Both the position numbers and the translations under genes were made by a program. Shown here piece by piece: positions 17,975 through 27,197 of a DNA stretch of 64,000 nucleotides. Under the pieces are notes generated by a model. It made no database searches, was not told the DNA's origin, and worked only from the letters and a program-made list of their open reading frames with translations. This stretch comes from Pseudomonadota bacterium (GTDB lineage: Bacteria > Pseudomonadota > Gammaproteobacteria > Acidiferrobacterales > UBA6901): the NCBI GenBank assembly GCA_021819085.1, contig JAKASJ010000009.1, forward strand, positions 40,804-104,803, in the 5' to 3' direction. Numbering within the stretch: the stretch's first letter is position 1; the number at the start of each line of letters is the position of its first letter.

Positions 17975-18589
17975 ATATCAGTGTCTTGCAGACTTCAGTG
18001 CCGCCGCAGAGGCATCATTCGAGAAAAGGAGGAGGGCCTGATAGAATGAGTGGACCGGCCAAAGAGTTCGGAATGCCTATCGACAGAAGTAGATGGAAAT
18101 GAGTTATTATAAAATAAAGTAAATAAAATAGCCGGAATGATGGTGCGCCCGGACCCGATCTCGGCGCAGGAAAAACCAGAGGAGGCGAGGAGCATCCCGT
18201 CTTTTAAGCCAGACCCGCGCCATATACAGGCCTGTGTCGCCCTTTCCGGCGCGAATGGGTTTGCTTGTCGCTAGATCCAAGAATGGCGAGAGAAATAGCG
18301 CTCCTGTGCACAGTATGGCACCGGATGCGACAAATCGAGGCGGAGCACTGCTGTGCTCCCCAGGGGACTCCCCGAGAAACAGATCCGAACTGGTGTCACA
18401 ATGTTCGCCTCGGCCAAACAGAAAACCCACGGGGACGGATCCGCGCAGAGGTTGTGGGCGACGCCACCCGGAGTCCCGAACCTTCTTTAAAACAAGGCGC
18501 GGGGAAGCGAAGAGCTGCACTGGACGCCCCACCCCTGACATGGGGCAACCGGCTACGGCGATGTCTGAAACGATGAACGAGTCAACGGC
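17975..18589. other. Intergenic, no gene recognised
   Basis: A 615-bp gap inside the export module. Only short frames opposite or out of phase are present. An AT-rich patch at 18100-18135 (TTATTATAAAATAAAGTAAATAAAATA) could be a promoter or matrix of one. No hairpin terminator was found after the outer-membrane gene. Confidence 0.5.
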
Positions 18590-20344
18590 ATGAACGAAGA
18601 AGCAATTGAACCGACCAAAGACCTGGCGGATTATCTGGATTCCCTGCGTCGGCGACGCAAGGGGATAATACTGGTCACTGCGGCCCTGTTCGTCATCAGC
18701 ATTCTGGTGGCGTTTCTGATCCCGCCAGTCTATCGCTCTTCGGCCACGATCCTGATCGAGGAGCAGGAGATTCCGAAAGACCTGATCCGCTCCACCATTA
18801 CCTCCTATGCCTGGCAGCGCATTCAAACTATCAGCCAGCGCGTAATGACCCGTTCCAACCTGCTCCACCTCATCAGCGAGTATGGCCTCTATCCGAACAA
18901 GATCCGCAGCGATACGACCGAAGAACTTATCAAGCGCATGCGACATGACATAACGCTCGAGGCCATCACCGCCAAGGTGATCGATCCGGCCACCGGGCAA
19001 CCCCGTCCCGCAACCATCGCCTTCAAACTGTCGTACGACGGTCAGACGCCCATCGTTGCGCAAAAGGTCGACAACGAGCTGACAACCCTGTTCCTGAACG
19101 AGAACCTCAAGACCCGCAACCAGCAGGCAACGAATGCCTACCAGTTTCTTACAAGTGAGGCACAGAAGCTGCAGAACCATATCACCCATCTTGAGGCCAA
19201 GATCGCCACCTTCAAGGAGAAGCACCTCAACAGCCTGCCGGACCTGCAACAGCTCAATCTTCAGCTCCTAGATCGAAACCAGAACGACCTGCTCGAAGCT
19301 GACAATGAGCTGCGTTCATTGCAGGACCGTAAAACATATCTCCAGGGTCAGCTCGCCCAGATCGATCCGAATGCCCCGGTGATCGGATCCGATGGGCGCC
19401 CCATCCTTGATCCGCAGAGCCGGCTCGAGGCACTCGAGACCGAATATGCCACCAAGCGCGCCGAATATTATCCAAACTACCCCGACGTCGTACGGCTCAA
19501 AAGCGAAATCGATGGGCTGAAAAAACAGATCGGGGGCGTCTCCGACGTGCAGGCACAGGCCAAAGAGGCGGCGCGCCTGAAGGCAAAACTTGCGGCGGAA
19601 CAGGCCAAATTCTCCGCCGACTACCCGGACGTGGTGAAACTCAAGACCGAGCTCGCTGCGCTGCAGACGCAGATGAGGAAGGAAGCAGCAGAACCTCAGG
19701 ATCCATCCCTGAAACCGCAAAACCCTGCGTACCTCATGATCAACACCGAACTCGAGGGGATCAAGAGCCGGATTGCAGCCACACTGAAGCAGCGTGCCCA
19801 ACTGCAGGCCAAGAACGCCGAGTTCGAGAAATACCTCGCTGAAACTCCTTCCGTGCAACGCAAATACCGCGACCTGCAGCGTGACTACAAGAATTCGCAG
19901 CGGCAGTACCTTAAACTCAAGAGCAAGCAGATGGATGCCCGGATCGGCGAGCAGATGGAGAAGGACCGCGAGGGCGAGCGTCTGTCGCTAATTGATCCTC
20001 CCAACCTGCCGCAGAAACCAACCAAACCCAACCGCCTTGCCATCATCATCCTCGGGTTCGTTCTTTCCGTTGGCGGTGGCCTGGGCTATGCTGCGCTTGC
20101 AGAAACCACGGACAAGTCGGTACACAGCGCCCGTGACCTGGCTGTCATCGTGGGCGAAGCTCCACTTTCAGTGATTCCTTATATCGAGAACAGCGCAGAC
20201 CTCGCACGCCACCAGAAGAACAAGAAGCTGGTGGTGACATCGGCCCTGGTCAGCCTGATCGTGGTCGTGCTGCTAGTGCAGTTCCTATGGATTCCGTGGG
20301 ATGTGTTGTGGTTCAAGGGAGCGCGCTTCATTTCAGGTTTGTAG
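18590..20344 (+). CDS. Polysaccharide chain-length determinant (Wzz/PCP family, exosortase-associated)
   Basis: A 584-residue inner-membrane protein. It has a cytoplasmic N-terminus with LADYLDSLRRRRKGI, TM1 about 24-45 (LVTAALFVISILVAFLIPPVYRS flanks), a long periplasmic coiled-coil region about 150-465, the Wzz-typical IDPPNLPQKPTKPNR motif about 464-478, and TM2 about 479-500. A third hydrophobic stretch lies near the C-terminus (about 545-567), as in the PEP-CTERM-locus chain-length proteins (TIGR03007). It controls EPS chain length together with the kinase encoded next. The coiled coil contains a near-duplicate motif, YPNYPDVVRLKSEIDGL and SADYPDVVKLKTELAAL about 50 residues apart. ATG 18590 is the first sensible start. 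Confidence 0.87.
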   Translation: MNEEAIEPTKDLADYLDSLRRRRKGIILVTAALFVISILVAFLIPPVYRSSATILIEEQEIPKDLIRSTITSYAWQRIQTISQRVMTRSNLLHLISEYGLYPNKIRSDTTEELIKRMRHDITLEAITAKVIDPATGQPRPATIAFKLSYDGQTPIVAQKVDNELTTLFLNENLKTRNQQATNAYQFLTSEAQKLQNHITHLEAKIATFKEKHLNSLPDLQQLNLQLLDRNQNDLLEADNELRSLQDRKTYLQGQLAQIDPNAPVIGSDGRPILDPQSRLEALETEYATKRAEYYPNYPDVVRLKSEIDGLKKQIGGVSDVQAQAKEAARLKAKLAAEQAKFSADYPDVVKLKTELAALQTQMRKEAAEPQDPSLKPQNPAYLMINTELEGIKSRIAATLKQRAQLQAKNAEFEKYLAETPSVQRKYRDLQRDYKNSQRQYLKLKSKQMDARIGEQMEKDREGERLSLIDPPNLPQKPTKPNRLAIIILGFVLSVGGGLGYAALAETTDKSVHSARDLAVIVGEAPLSVIPYIENSADLARHQKNKKLVVTSALVSLIVVVLLVQFLWIPWDVLWFKGARFISGL

Positions 20345-20515
20345 GACGAAGAGACACGGGGCGGTGCGCATCGGCTACTGGGACTGGCCATCATGAACAA
20401 TGGTGACCGCAAAAAAATGGGAAAAGGCAATGAAAGCAGCTGCCCGGACCGCCGCCGCCGACATTTACGCTGCGCGGCATTCTCCAATTACTATGCAATC
20501 CGGAGTTGATTAAGT

Positions 20516-21415
20516 ATGGAACGCATCAAACAGGCATTGGAAAAGGCGCGCGAAGAGCGGCTCAAGTCAGGCGGCTTGGCAACAGCCTCGGGGGAATCTG
20601 GTGGTTCGGCAGCCGCCGTTGGGCAGATCATGTATACCCACACCCGCACTGAGGAAGTACCGGTGAGCTTCCTGCGTGATATGCGCGTCATAACTGCGGT
20701 CGAGTCGGGAGGGTTCACTGATGCCTATGGGATCCTGCGAACCCAGGTATTGCAGCGGCTCCGTGAGAAACAGTGGAATGCGCTGGCGGTGACAAGCCCC
20801 GGCATCAGCGAGGGCAAGACTCTCACTGCGATCAATCTGGCTATCAGTCTGGCAAGGGAAGTCGACTACACGGTACTGCTGGTCGACGCCGACCTGCGCA
20901 ATCCGGGGGTGCATAAATATTTCGGTATTCATCCGGAGCGGGGTCTGAGCGACTACCTACTGGGCGATGTTCCGCTCGCGGAACTGCTCATTCATCCGTC
21001 CGGCATTGGGCGGTTCGTTATCCTACCTGGTGGCAAGCCGCTGGAGCACTCATCGGAGATGCTCAACTCGCCAAAAATGGCACGCCTAGTGGACGAACTC
21101 AAAACCCGCTACAGTTCTCGCATTGTGCTGTTCGACCTGCCTCCGTTGCTGTCCACTGCTGATGCCTTGGCGTTCTCACCGTATGTTGACGCGGCACTTC
21201 TCGTGATCGAGGAGAACCGGACTCCGGCACCTGAAATCGAACGTGCCACCGAGTTGCTGGCGCAGAACACCAACCTTATCGGTACAGTGCTGAACAAGGC
21301 GCACACAATAAAGCCGGGGGCCCGACAATCTGCGTCGTCGCCCTATCGTGTGCCCGGCAGCCGGTTCCTCGGTGCGGTCGGAACGAAACTCCTCTCATGG
21401 AGGGAGAACCGATAA
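20516..21415 (+). CDS. Exosortase-associated tyrosine-kinase-like ATPase (BY-kinase/Wzc-C type)
   Basis: A 299-residue cytosolic P-loop protein beginning MERIKQALEKAREER, the usual opening of the PEP-CTERM-locus tyrosine autokinases (TIGR03018). Walker A is SPGISEGKTLTAINLA (about 100-115), Walker A' is VLLVDADLRNP (about 122-132), and Walker B is RIVLFDLPP (about 203-211). It should partner the chain-length protein encoded 171 bp upstream and drive polymerisation or export cycles. The C-terminal tail (VPGSRFLGAVGTKLLSWRENR) contains no Tyr cluster, unlike classical Wzc/CapB kinases, so the phosphorylation site may differ or be absent. Confidence 0.87.
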   Translation: MERIKQALEKAREERLKSGGLATASGESGGSAAAVGQIMYTHTRTEEVPVSFLRDMRVITAVESGGFTDAYGILRTQVLQRLREKQWNALAVTSPGISEGKTLTAINLAISLAREVDYTVLLVDADLRNPGVHKYFGIHPERGLSDYLLGDVPLAELLIHPSGIGRFVILPGGKPLEHSSEMLNSPKMARLVDELKTRYSSRIVLFDLPPLLSTADALAFSPYVDAALLVIEENRTPAPEIERATELLAQNTNLIGTVLNKAHTIKPGARQSASSPYRVPGSRFLGAVGTKLLSWRENR

Positions 21416-21731
21416 GGAAAGGTACGCGACTGACGCACGGCGACTGCGACTGCATAACTTAGCTGCATTCCGCATATCGTCCGGGACGAGGTCGGGGATG
21501 TGTTCGTGCTGATTCGGGTTGCCACCTACACGGCATGCCGCAACCGCGGCAGATACAGCATAGTTCGGGCGAGATAGATGAATACCTGCGGTCGATACAC
21601 GCTTGGACATCCTGGGACAGCGCCGGAACTGATCGGGCGGCTGTGGCCGGGGGGGACGTCATGATGGCTTGCCTGCCGTCGGAGTAAAGAGCCGCGGCAC
21701 GAGGCAACCGATCCAGAGGCAACCGATAGAA

Positions 21732-22670
21732 ATGTACGAGAAATTTTACGGGCTGAGGGAACGACCGTTTTCCCTCCTGCCCGATCCGAGCTTTCTTTAC
21801 CCCAGCCCCAAGCACCGCATGGCGCTTGTACTGCTCGAGTACAGCCTGATGAACCAGTCCGGATTCAGCGTGATCACTGGCGAAATCGGTACCGGCAAAA
21901 CCACGCTCATCCGCCAGCTTCTGAACCAGATGGACCGCGATGTAACCGTAGGGCTGATTTCGAATACCCACCGCTCTTTCGGGGAACTGCTGCAATGGGT
22001 ACTCATGGCCTTTAATCTGGAATACGCCGGCAAGGACAAGGTGGGCCTGTACCAGACGTTCATCGACTTTCTTATCAAGGAATACGCCCGCAACCGCCGC
22101 ACCGTGCTCATCATCGACGAGGCGCAGAACATGGCTCCGGAAACGCTTGAGGAGCTGCGCATGCTGTCCAATGTGAATGCCGACAAGGATCAGGTATTGC
22201 AGGTCTTCCTGGTCGGCCAGGCCGGCCTGCGCGACCTGCTGCGGAGGCCCGACCTCGAGCAGTTCGCCCAGCGCATTTCGGTGGATTACCACCTGGAACC
22301 ATTGAACGCCCAGGAGACCCGTGACTACATCCGCCACCGCCTCATGGTGGCGGGCGGCGACCCAGAGCTTTACGACGACGCTGCCAGCGAGGCTGTATAC
22401 CGCAACAGCGGCGGCGTTCCGCGAATCATCAACCTGCTGTGCGATACGACGCTCGTATTCGGATACGCCGAGCAGGCAGTGCGGATCACTGCGGAGATTG
22501 TCGAAGAGGTGGCAAAGGAGAAGCGCAAGGGCGGCCTCTTTCCCCAGCCAATACTGTCCAGTGAGCATGATACCGCCGAAACCGGCTTGTCAGCGGACAG
22601 CGCATCATCACAGTCGTCCACCCATAGCGAGACTGATCCCGGTGGTCAGAAAAATTCAGGGTCACGCTGA
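21732..22670 (+). CDS. Exosortase-associated ExeA-like AAA ATPase
   Basis: A 312-residue protein. It opens MYEKFYGLRERPFSLLPDP, typical of ExeA/GspA-type ATPases and of the PEP-CTERM-locus ATPase TIGR03015. Walker A is ITGEIGTGKTTLIRQLL (about 47-63), Walker B is TVLIIDEAQNM (about 123-133), sensor 1 is LQVFLVGQ, and an arginine-finger region follows. The last 45 residues are Ser/Asp-rich and poorly ordered. ATG 21732 is chosen from the family opening, and GAGG lies 12 bases upstream. It lies 316 bp after the kinase gene. Its role in EPS assembly is undefined, but it is a constant companion of exosortase EPS loci. Confidence 0.87.
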   Translation: MYEKFYGLRERPFSLLPDPSFLYPSPKHRMALVLLEYSLMNQSGFSVITGEIGTGKTTLIRQLLNQMDRDVTVGLISNTHRSFGELLQWVLMAFNLEYAGKDKVGLYQTFIDFLIKEYARNRRTVLIIDEAQNMAPETLEELRMLSNVNADKDQVLQVFLVGQAGLRDLLRRPDLEQFAQRISVDYHLEPLNAQETRDYIRHRLMVAGGDPELYDDAASEAVYRNSGGVPRIINLLCDTTLVFGYAEQAVRITAEIVEEVAKEKRKGGLFPQPILSSEHDTAETGLSADSASSQSSTHSETDPGGQKNSGSR

Positions 22671-23119
22671 TCGCCGGCGGCGAAGTGCAAACATCTTGTG
22701 ATCTGCCTGGAAGTATACGCAGGCACTGTGGGACCGGTAGCAGTCTGAAACGTGCTGATAGGCGGCACCAAGGTCCACGGACCGCATTACAGTTCACTGC
22801 GCTACTCCAACCTTTTTGGCGCCCACACGCCAATCGAATGTCACCACTCCAGTGCCGTGGTAGCAACCAGCAGACGCCCACATATCACAGGATGCTCGGC
22901 GCCGATTAACCGACTATGACCGGCTACACGATTACACCCAAATCTGGAAATGACTTTCAGACTATTTATGGCGGAAATATTACAGGCAAAGACTTCCAAG
23001 CAGTGCCGCGGTGAATGTCCGACAGCTGTGCGCTGTGCCTTAGCCCTGAATCCGTTGTTTCAATCCGCGCCTGCTCAATCGAACGGGCAATACCAGATCC
23101 CGCTGATATCGTGAAGTAG
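22671..23119. other. Intergenic, no gene recognised
   Basis: The first part of a 1-kb gap after the ATPase gene. Frames here are short, overlap one another and lack motifs. Nothing else is visible. Confidence 0.5.
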
Positions 23120-23386
23120 GCCGCCCTTGGCCTGCTCGAGTTCCGGCGGGCGGCCGAGGATTAGATCGACCGGTTCCGCGACGTGCTGCACGACAAGGTG
23201 CTGATCGCCGCCGAGTCCTTCGCAAGCTGCTGGGTCGAGCCGACCACGTTCAAGCTGGTCGCGGCAAACGGCAGAAAGACCGACGCTTTCAAACGGAAGA
23301 CGCGCGTCGGTCCCCTCCTAGACCCCGGTTATGTTAGGAATGGCGTCCCAATCCGACGGGGCCGAGGTATTCAGTTCGCGAATTGA
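23120..23386 (+). pseudogene. Possible coding remnant with an in-frame stop
   Basis: A plus-strand frame reads AALGLLEFRRAAED, then a TAG at 23162, then IDRFRDVLHDKVLIAAESFA and on to about 23290. The composition is protein-like (amphipathic helices) on both sides of the stop, while nothing surrounds it. I do not recognise the family. It is best read as a fragment of a lost gene. Weak evidence. Confidence 0.25.
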
Positions 23387-23640
23387 TTGACGCCTCACAT
23401 GCGCCACAGGACATCCGATCAGAGCAGCCACAACGGGCCGTCGAATTGGCAATCCTGCCAGACCGATCATCAAATATGTCCGGATTATGGCGGCAATTCC
23501 GCCGACAGCCCCGCTCAACAACCTCGACGTCATCGCGAAAACCACCCGCCACATGCTGGGGGCAAGGTGCTGGCATTCTTGGTCCCATCTGACCGATGCC
23601 GATATCAAAACTTCAGAGCGCTCAGAACTACCCGCTGCCC

Positions 23641-23679
23641 GCTCCCTACTGTGCACAGTTCTCGTGCGCAGCAGGGAGC
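23641..23679 (-). terminator. Hairpin downstream of dsrE2-like gene
   Basis: An imperfect 16-bp stem: GCTCCCT pairs with AGGGAGC outside, and CTGTGCAC pairs with GTGCGCAG (one G-T) inside, around a 7-base loop. It lies 20 bp past the stop of the minus-strand gene at 23700. No T-run follows. Confidence 0.5.
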
Positions 23680-23699
23680 ACAACGGGCCGACGATCAGG

Positions 23700-24320
23700 T
23701 TAAATAAACAGCGTGACGTCCGCCTTGGATGCAATCGGCAGGAACGAGGCGGCGCCGACGTAATCCTTCACTTCCGGGATGAAGTCGTCCTTGTTGAAGC
23801 CAAACACGTCCACGGTCATCTGGCAGGCGATCATTTCGACGCCGGCTTCGATGCACAGGTCGCGGAGTTCCTTGACCGAGGCCACACCCTTGTTCTTGAA
23901 GGTCTTCTTCATGAGGCTGGTTGCAACCTTCTCGAAGCCGGGAATGCCCGCCATGATCAGATTCGGCATCGGCCAGACAAAGTTCTGGAACCATTTGGGG
24001 CCGAACGGCATTTTCATCGGCATGGCCGGGTTGCCCAGCGGACTCACCTCGGCCCCGATCTCCTTCTTCAGGAGCAGCAGGCCATAGAACGTGAAGAACA
24101 CCTTGACGTCCCAGCCCAGCGCCGCACCGGTGGACGCCAGGATGAACGGGGGGTAGGCCCAGTCCAGCGTGCCCTTGGTCGCGATCAGGGCCATGCTCGG
24201 CGTCTTGTTGGCATCGATTTCTGCCAGCTTCTTAGGCAGCATTTCTTCCAGACGCAGGTCGATAAACTTCTCGAGCTGTTTGGTGTCGAGCTGCGAGACC
24301 TTCTCTGCGGTAGTTGACAT
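23700..24320 (-). CDS. dsrE2: DsrE2-like sulfur-carrier/DsrE-family protein
   Basis: A 206-residue DsrE/DsrF-like protein. A short helical N-terminus (KLAEIDANK) precedes TKGTLDWAYPPFILASTGAA and LGWDVKVFFTFYGLLLLKK, the membrane-like hairpin typical of DsrE2. Near the C-terminus LCIEAGVEMIACQMTVDVFG carries the conserved Cys expected to hold a persulfide. DsrE2 proteins work with TusA and rhodanese in cytoplasmic sulfur trafficking in sulfur oxidisers, usually beside hdr-like or dsr genes, and none is seen here. ATG 24320 (MSTTAEKVSQ) is chosen because GGAGAGG lies 6 bases upstream. It faces away from the TIGR03790-like gene and is followed by a hairpin. Confidence 0.8.
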   Translation of the reverse strand: MSTTAEKVSQLDTKQLEKFIDLRLEEMLPKKLAEIDANKTPSMALIATKGTLDWAYPPFILASTGAALGWDVKVFFTFYGLLLLKKEIGAEVSPLGNPAMPMKMPFGPKWFQNFVWPMPNLIMAGIPGFEKVATSLMKKTFKNKGVASVKELRDLCIEAGVEMIACQMTVDVFGFNKDDFIPEVKDYVGAASFLPIASKADVTLFI

Positions 24321-24661
24321 CTTGTTCCTCTCCTTCATCGTGAGTGTTGATGGTGGCTCGTGTCCATTCCTGCACGCACCCCTTCGCGAGGGGCGTTTGG
24401 TCGGACCGGCACTGATACGTACCTGGTCTTCCCAAAGTTCCGGCACGAGCAGCCCTGCTTCGAACGCGCCCGGTATACCCGGTGTCATTGGTCGTTCATC
24501 AGTGGGTCAGCTATAGATGCCGCCCGGGCAGACTCGTTGAACCACAAAGCCAACTCATGCTCATAAACCGAGGTGGCAAAGTAAGGGCCTGTCGATTAAT
24601 TATGTTTATCAAACCCTCTAGCTATACTAGACATTCCAGCACGCTAAAGTCAACACACCTG
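24321..24661. other. Divergent intergenic region
   Basis: 341 bp between the divergent DsrE2-like and TIGR03790-like genes. It contains a small CCCCTtcgcgAGGGG hairpin near 24380 in the leader of the DsrE2-like gene, and a TATACT hexamer at 24623-24628 without a good -35. No gene is seen. Confidence 0.45.
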
Positions 24662-25711
24662 ATGTTGCTAAAATACTTTGCAATCGGCGGTTTTCTGATT
24701 ATTTTACAGGGACTTATCGTCCCTGCGGCGCTGGCCACTACCCCCGCTTCCGCCACCGCGGAAGCACACCTCGGTCCGCGCGATCTGGCGGTGATCATCA
24801 ACGATGACGATCCGCTCAGCGTGCGGATCGGCGAGTACTATCAGGCTATGCGCCACATACCGGACGCGAACATGATCCACATCCGATTCAGGCCAGGCTC
24901 GGCAACGATGTCGCCGGCGGAATTCCGCACCCTCGATGCCCGGGTCGACGCGCTCGCCCCGCAGCATGTCCAGGCCTACGCACTCACCTGGACGGCGCCC
25001 TACCGGGTGGGCTGCATGTCCATCACCACTGCATTCGCAGCCGGCTTTCACCGGTCATACTGCGCAAGCGGCTGTCAGCCAACCAAGTATGATCCCTACT
25101 TCGATTCGCCAAGCCACGTCCCCTACACCGACTTCGGGATCCGGCCGGCCATGGCGCTCGCCGGGCGGGGCTTCCGGGACGTCAAACGACTGATCGACCG
25201 GGGGATAGCTTCGGATGGTACGTTCCCGCATGGAACCGGTTATCTCCTGAGCACCTCCGATCGGGCCCGCAACGTGCGCGCAGCGATGTATCCGGAGATC
25301 GTCAGTGAACTGGGCAGCAAGCTAAGACTGCGGATCGTGAAGGCGAATTACATCGTCGACAGGCAAGACGTGCTGTTCTATTTTACCGGCGTTGCGCGGG
25401 TCCATGCATTGCTGAGCAACCATTTCCTTCCCGGTGCGATCGCCGACCACCTCACCTCCTTCGGCGGCGTACTCATGCACAGCAGCCAGATGAGCAGCCT
25501 CAAGTGGCTGGAGGCCGGCGCCACGGGGAGTTACGGCACCGTAGTCGAGCCTTGCGATCTGCCGGACAAATTCCCGAGCCCCGGGGTGGTGATGCGCTAT
25601 TACCTGGCGGGTGAGTCGCTGATCGAAGCCTATTGGAAAAGCGTGGCCATGCCTGGCCAGGGCATATTCATAGGGGAACCGCTCGCGCACCCATTCTCTG
25701 GACACCGATGA
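24662..25711 (+). CDS. TIGR03790-family exported protein (exosortase-genome marker)
   Basis: A 349-residue protein with a signal peptide (MLLKYFAIGGFLIILQG, cleavage near ALA-TT). The mature part starts GPRDLAVIINDDDPLSVRIG, followed by YYQAMRHIPDANMIHIRF and HVQAYALTWTAPYRVGCMSI, a pattern I associate with family TIGR03790. That family is of unknown function and was noted for occurring essentially only in genomes that encode exosortases. The C-terminus lacks a sorting tail. ATG 24662 gives the best signal peptide, and an upstream in-frame ATG at 24602 would add 20 polar residues. It lies 277 bp before wecC on the same strand. Confidence 0.75.
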   Translation: MLLKYFAIGGFLIILQGLIVPAALATTPASATAEAHLGPRDLAVIINDDDPLSVRIGEYYQAMRHIPDANMIHIRFRPGSATMSPAEFRTLDARVDALAPQHVQAYALTWTAPYRVGCMSITTAFAAGFHRSYCASGCQPTKYDPYFDSPSHVPYTDFGIRPAMALAGRGFRDVKRLIDRGIASDGTFPHGTGYLLSTSDRARNVRAAMYPEIVSELGSKLRLRIVKANYIVDRQDVLFYFTGVARVHALLSNHFLPGAIADHLTSFGGVLMHSSQMSSLKWLEAGATGSYGTVVEPCDLPDKFPSPGVVMRYYLAGESLIEAYWKSVAMPGQGIFIGEPLAHPFSGHR

Positions 25712-25988
25712 TCTTGCTCAACTATGGAAAAAAAGACATCGATGACCGATGATACCCAGAAATTCGTCCGGATCCGTGGCCACAGAACGTCTATTCTTCC
25801 ATCCAACGAGCCGATGCAAAAATGAAAAACGTCACAGAATAAACGGACAAGGCGGCCTCGAACGCAGGGTAATCCCGCAGCAATCCCATCAGGAAACGGA
25901 TGGCCGGAACCGGGTCTGATATTGATAAGACGCCTGACAATTAACAGTCTGGCAAAACAATAACTACTAGAGGAAAGCTGGAGGTAAG

Positions 25989-27197
25989 GTGGTGAACTTC
26001 GATAAAACTATCTGCGTTGTCGGTCTCGGCTACATCGGGCTGCCAACCGCATCGCTACTCGGAACAAAGGGCTTCAAAGTCCATGGCGTCGATGCTTCAA
26101 AGCGCATCGTGGATACGATCAACCAGGGGCGAATTCACATCGTGGAGCCGGATCTGGATATTCTTGTGAAGTCCGCTGTTCAATCCGGCAACCTGAGTGC
26201 CGATCTCGAGCCCAAACAGGCCGATATCTTCATTATCGCCGTACCAACGCCTTTCAAGGCCAATCACGAACCGGATCTGTCCTACGTCGAAGCAGCCACG
26301 CGGAATATCGCGCCTTTTGTCCGGCCTGGAAACCTTGTGATTCTCGAGTCGACAAGTCCAGTCGGTACAACTGACGGAGTAGTCGCCACAATTCTCAGGG
26401 AGGCAGGGCACGATGTGGGCGGGGACGTTCATGTCGCCCATTGTCCCGAGCGTGTCCTGCCGGGCAGGATACTGACGGAGCTGGTGGAAAACGACCGGAT
26501 CGTGGGTGGAATCAATGACACATCGACCGAAGCCGCAGTCGAATTCTACAAGAGCTTCGTGCGGGGCGAGGTTTTGGCAACCGACTCCCGCACCGCAGAA
26601 ATGGCAAAACTGACCGAGAATTCGTTCCGGGACGTCAACATCGCGTTTGCCAATGAATTGTCCCTCCTGTGTGACAAGGAAGGTATCAATGTGTGGAATC
26701 TGATTTCCCTGGCAAATCGTCATCCACGAGTGAATATCCTTCAGCCCGGACCGGGTGTCGGCGGACACTGCATCGCAGTCGACCCCTGGTTCATTGTCGC
26801 GCGCAATCCCGAGCTAGCACGCATTATCCGCACCGCCCGCATCGTCAATGATTCCAAGCCGGAGTGGGTAATTTCCAAGGTGAAAGCCGCGGCCGACAAG
26901 TTCAAGAAACCCGTGATCGGTTGCCTCGGCCTGTCCTTCAAAGCCGACGTCGACGACCTGCGCGAATCGCCATCGGTGGAAATCGTCCATAAACTGAAGC
27001 AAGAGGGCATCGGCAAGCTGCTTGTGGCCGAGCCTAACCTGACCAAGCACCCGGAATTTGATTTGATGCCCTATGAGGAGGTAGTCGCCAAGTCTGATAT
27101 CGTATTGCTGCTGGTGAACCACAGGCAATTCCGCAAACTCAAGGCGGTTGATCTCAAGGAAAAGATACTGATCGATACCCGCGGTATCATTGTATGA
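25989..27197 (+). CDS. wecC: UDP-N-acetyl-D-mannosamine dehydrogenase
   Basis: A 402-residue UDP-glucose/GDP-mannose dehydrogenase family enzyme. The NAD Rossmann motif is [17 protein letters not shown] (about 9-25). The central domain has [16 protein letters not shown], and the catalytic Cys is in [15 protein letters not shown] (about 253-267). The C-terminal domain has [17 protein letters not shown]. It oxidises UDP-ManNAc to UDP-ManNAcA in two NAD-dependent steps, and the next gene makes its substrate. Two GTG codons (25989 and 25992) are possible starts, with GGAGG 4-7 bases upstream. The stop overlaps the wecB start by four bases (ATGA), indicating translational coupling. Confidence 0.92.
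   Translation: MVNFDKTICVVGLGYIGLPTASLLGTKGFKVHGVDASKRIVDTINQGRIHIVEPDLDILVKSAVQSGNLSADLEPKQADIFIIAVPTPFKANHEPDLSYVEAATRNIAPFVRPGNLVILESTSPVGTTDGVVATILREAGHDVGGDVHVAHCPERVLPGRILTELVENDRIVGGINDTSTEAAVEFYKSFVRGEVLATDSRTAEMAKLTENSFRDVNIAFANELSLLCDKEGINVWNLISLANRHPRVNILQPGPGVGGHCIAVDPWFIVARNPELARIIRTARIVNDSKPEWVISKVKAAADKFKKPVIGCLGLSFKADVDDLRESPSVEIVHKLKQEGIGKLLVAEPNLTKHPEFDLMPYEEVVAKSDIVLLLVNHRQFRKLKAVDLKEKILIDTRGIIV

Noticed and set aside
18107..19249. 380-codon minus-strand frame across the start of the chain-length gene
   Set aside because: It spans intergenic DNA and the antisense of a well-supported gene, with no motif.
24600..24628. Sigma-70 promoter with TATACT before the TIGR03790-like gene
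   Set aside because: The hexamer at -35 spacing (TTATGT) is a poor match, so it is mentioned only as part of the intergenic region.
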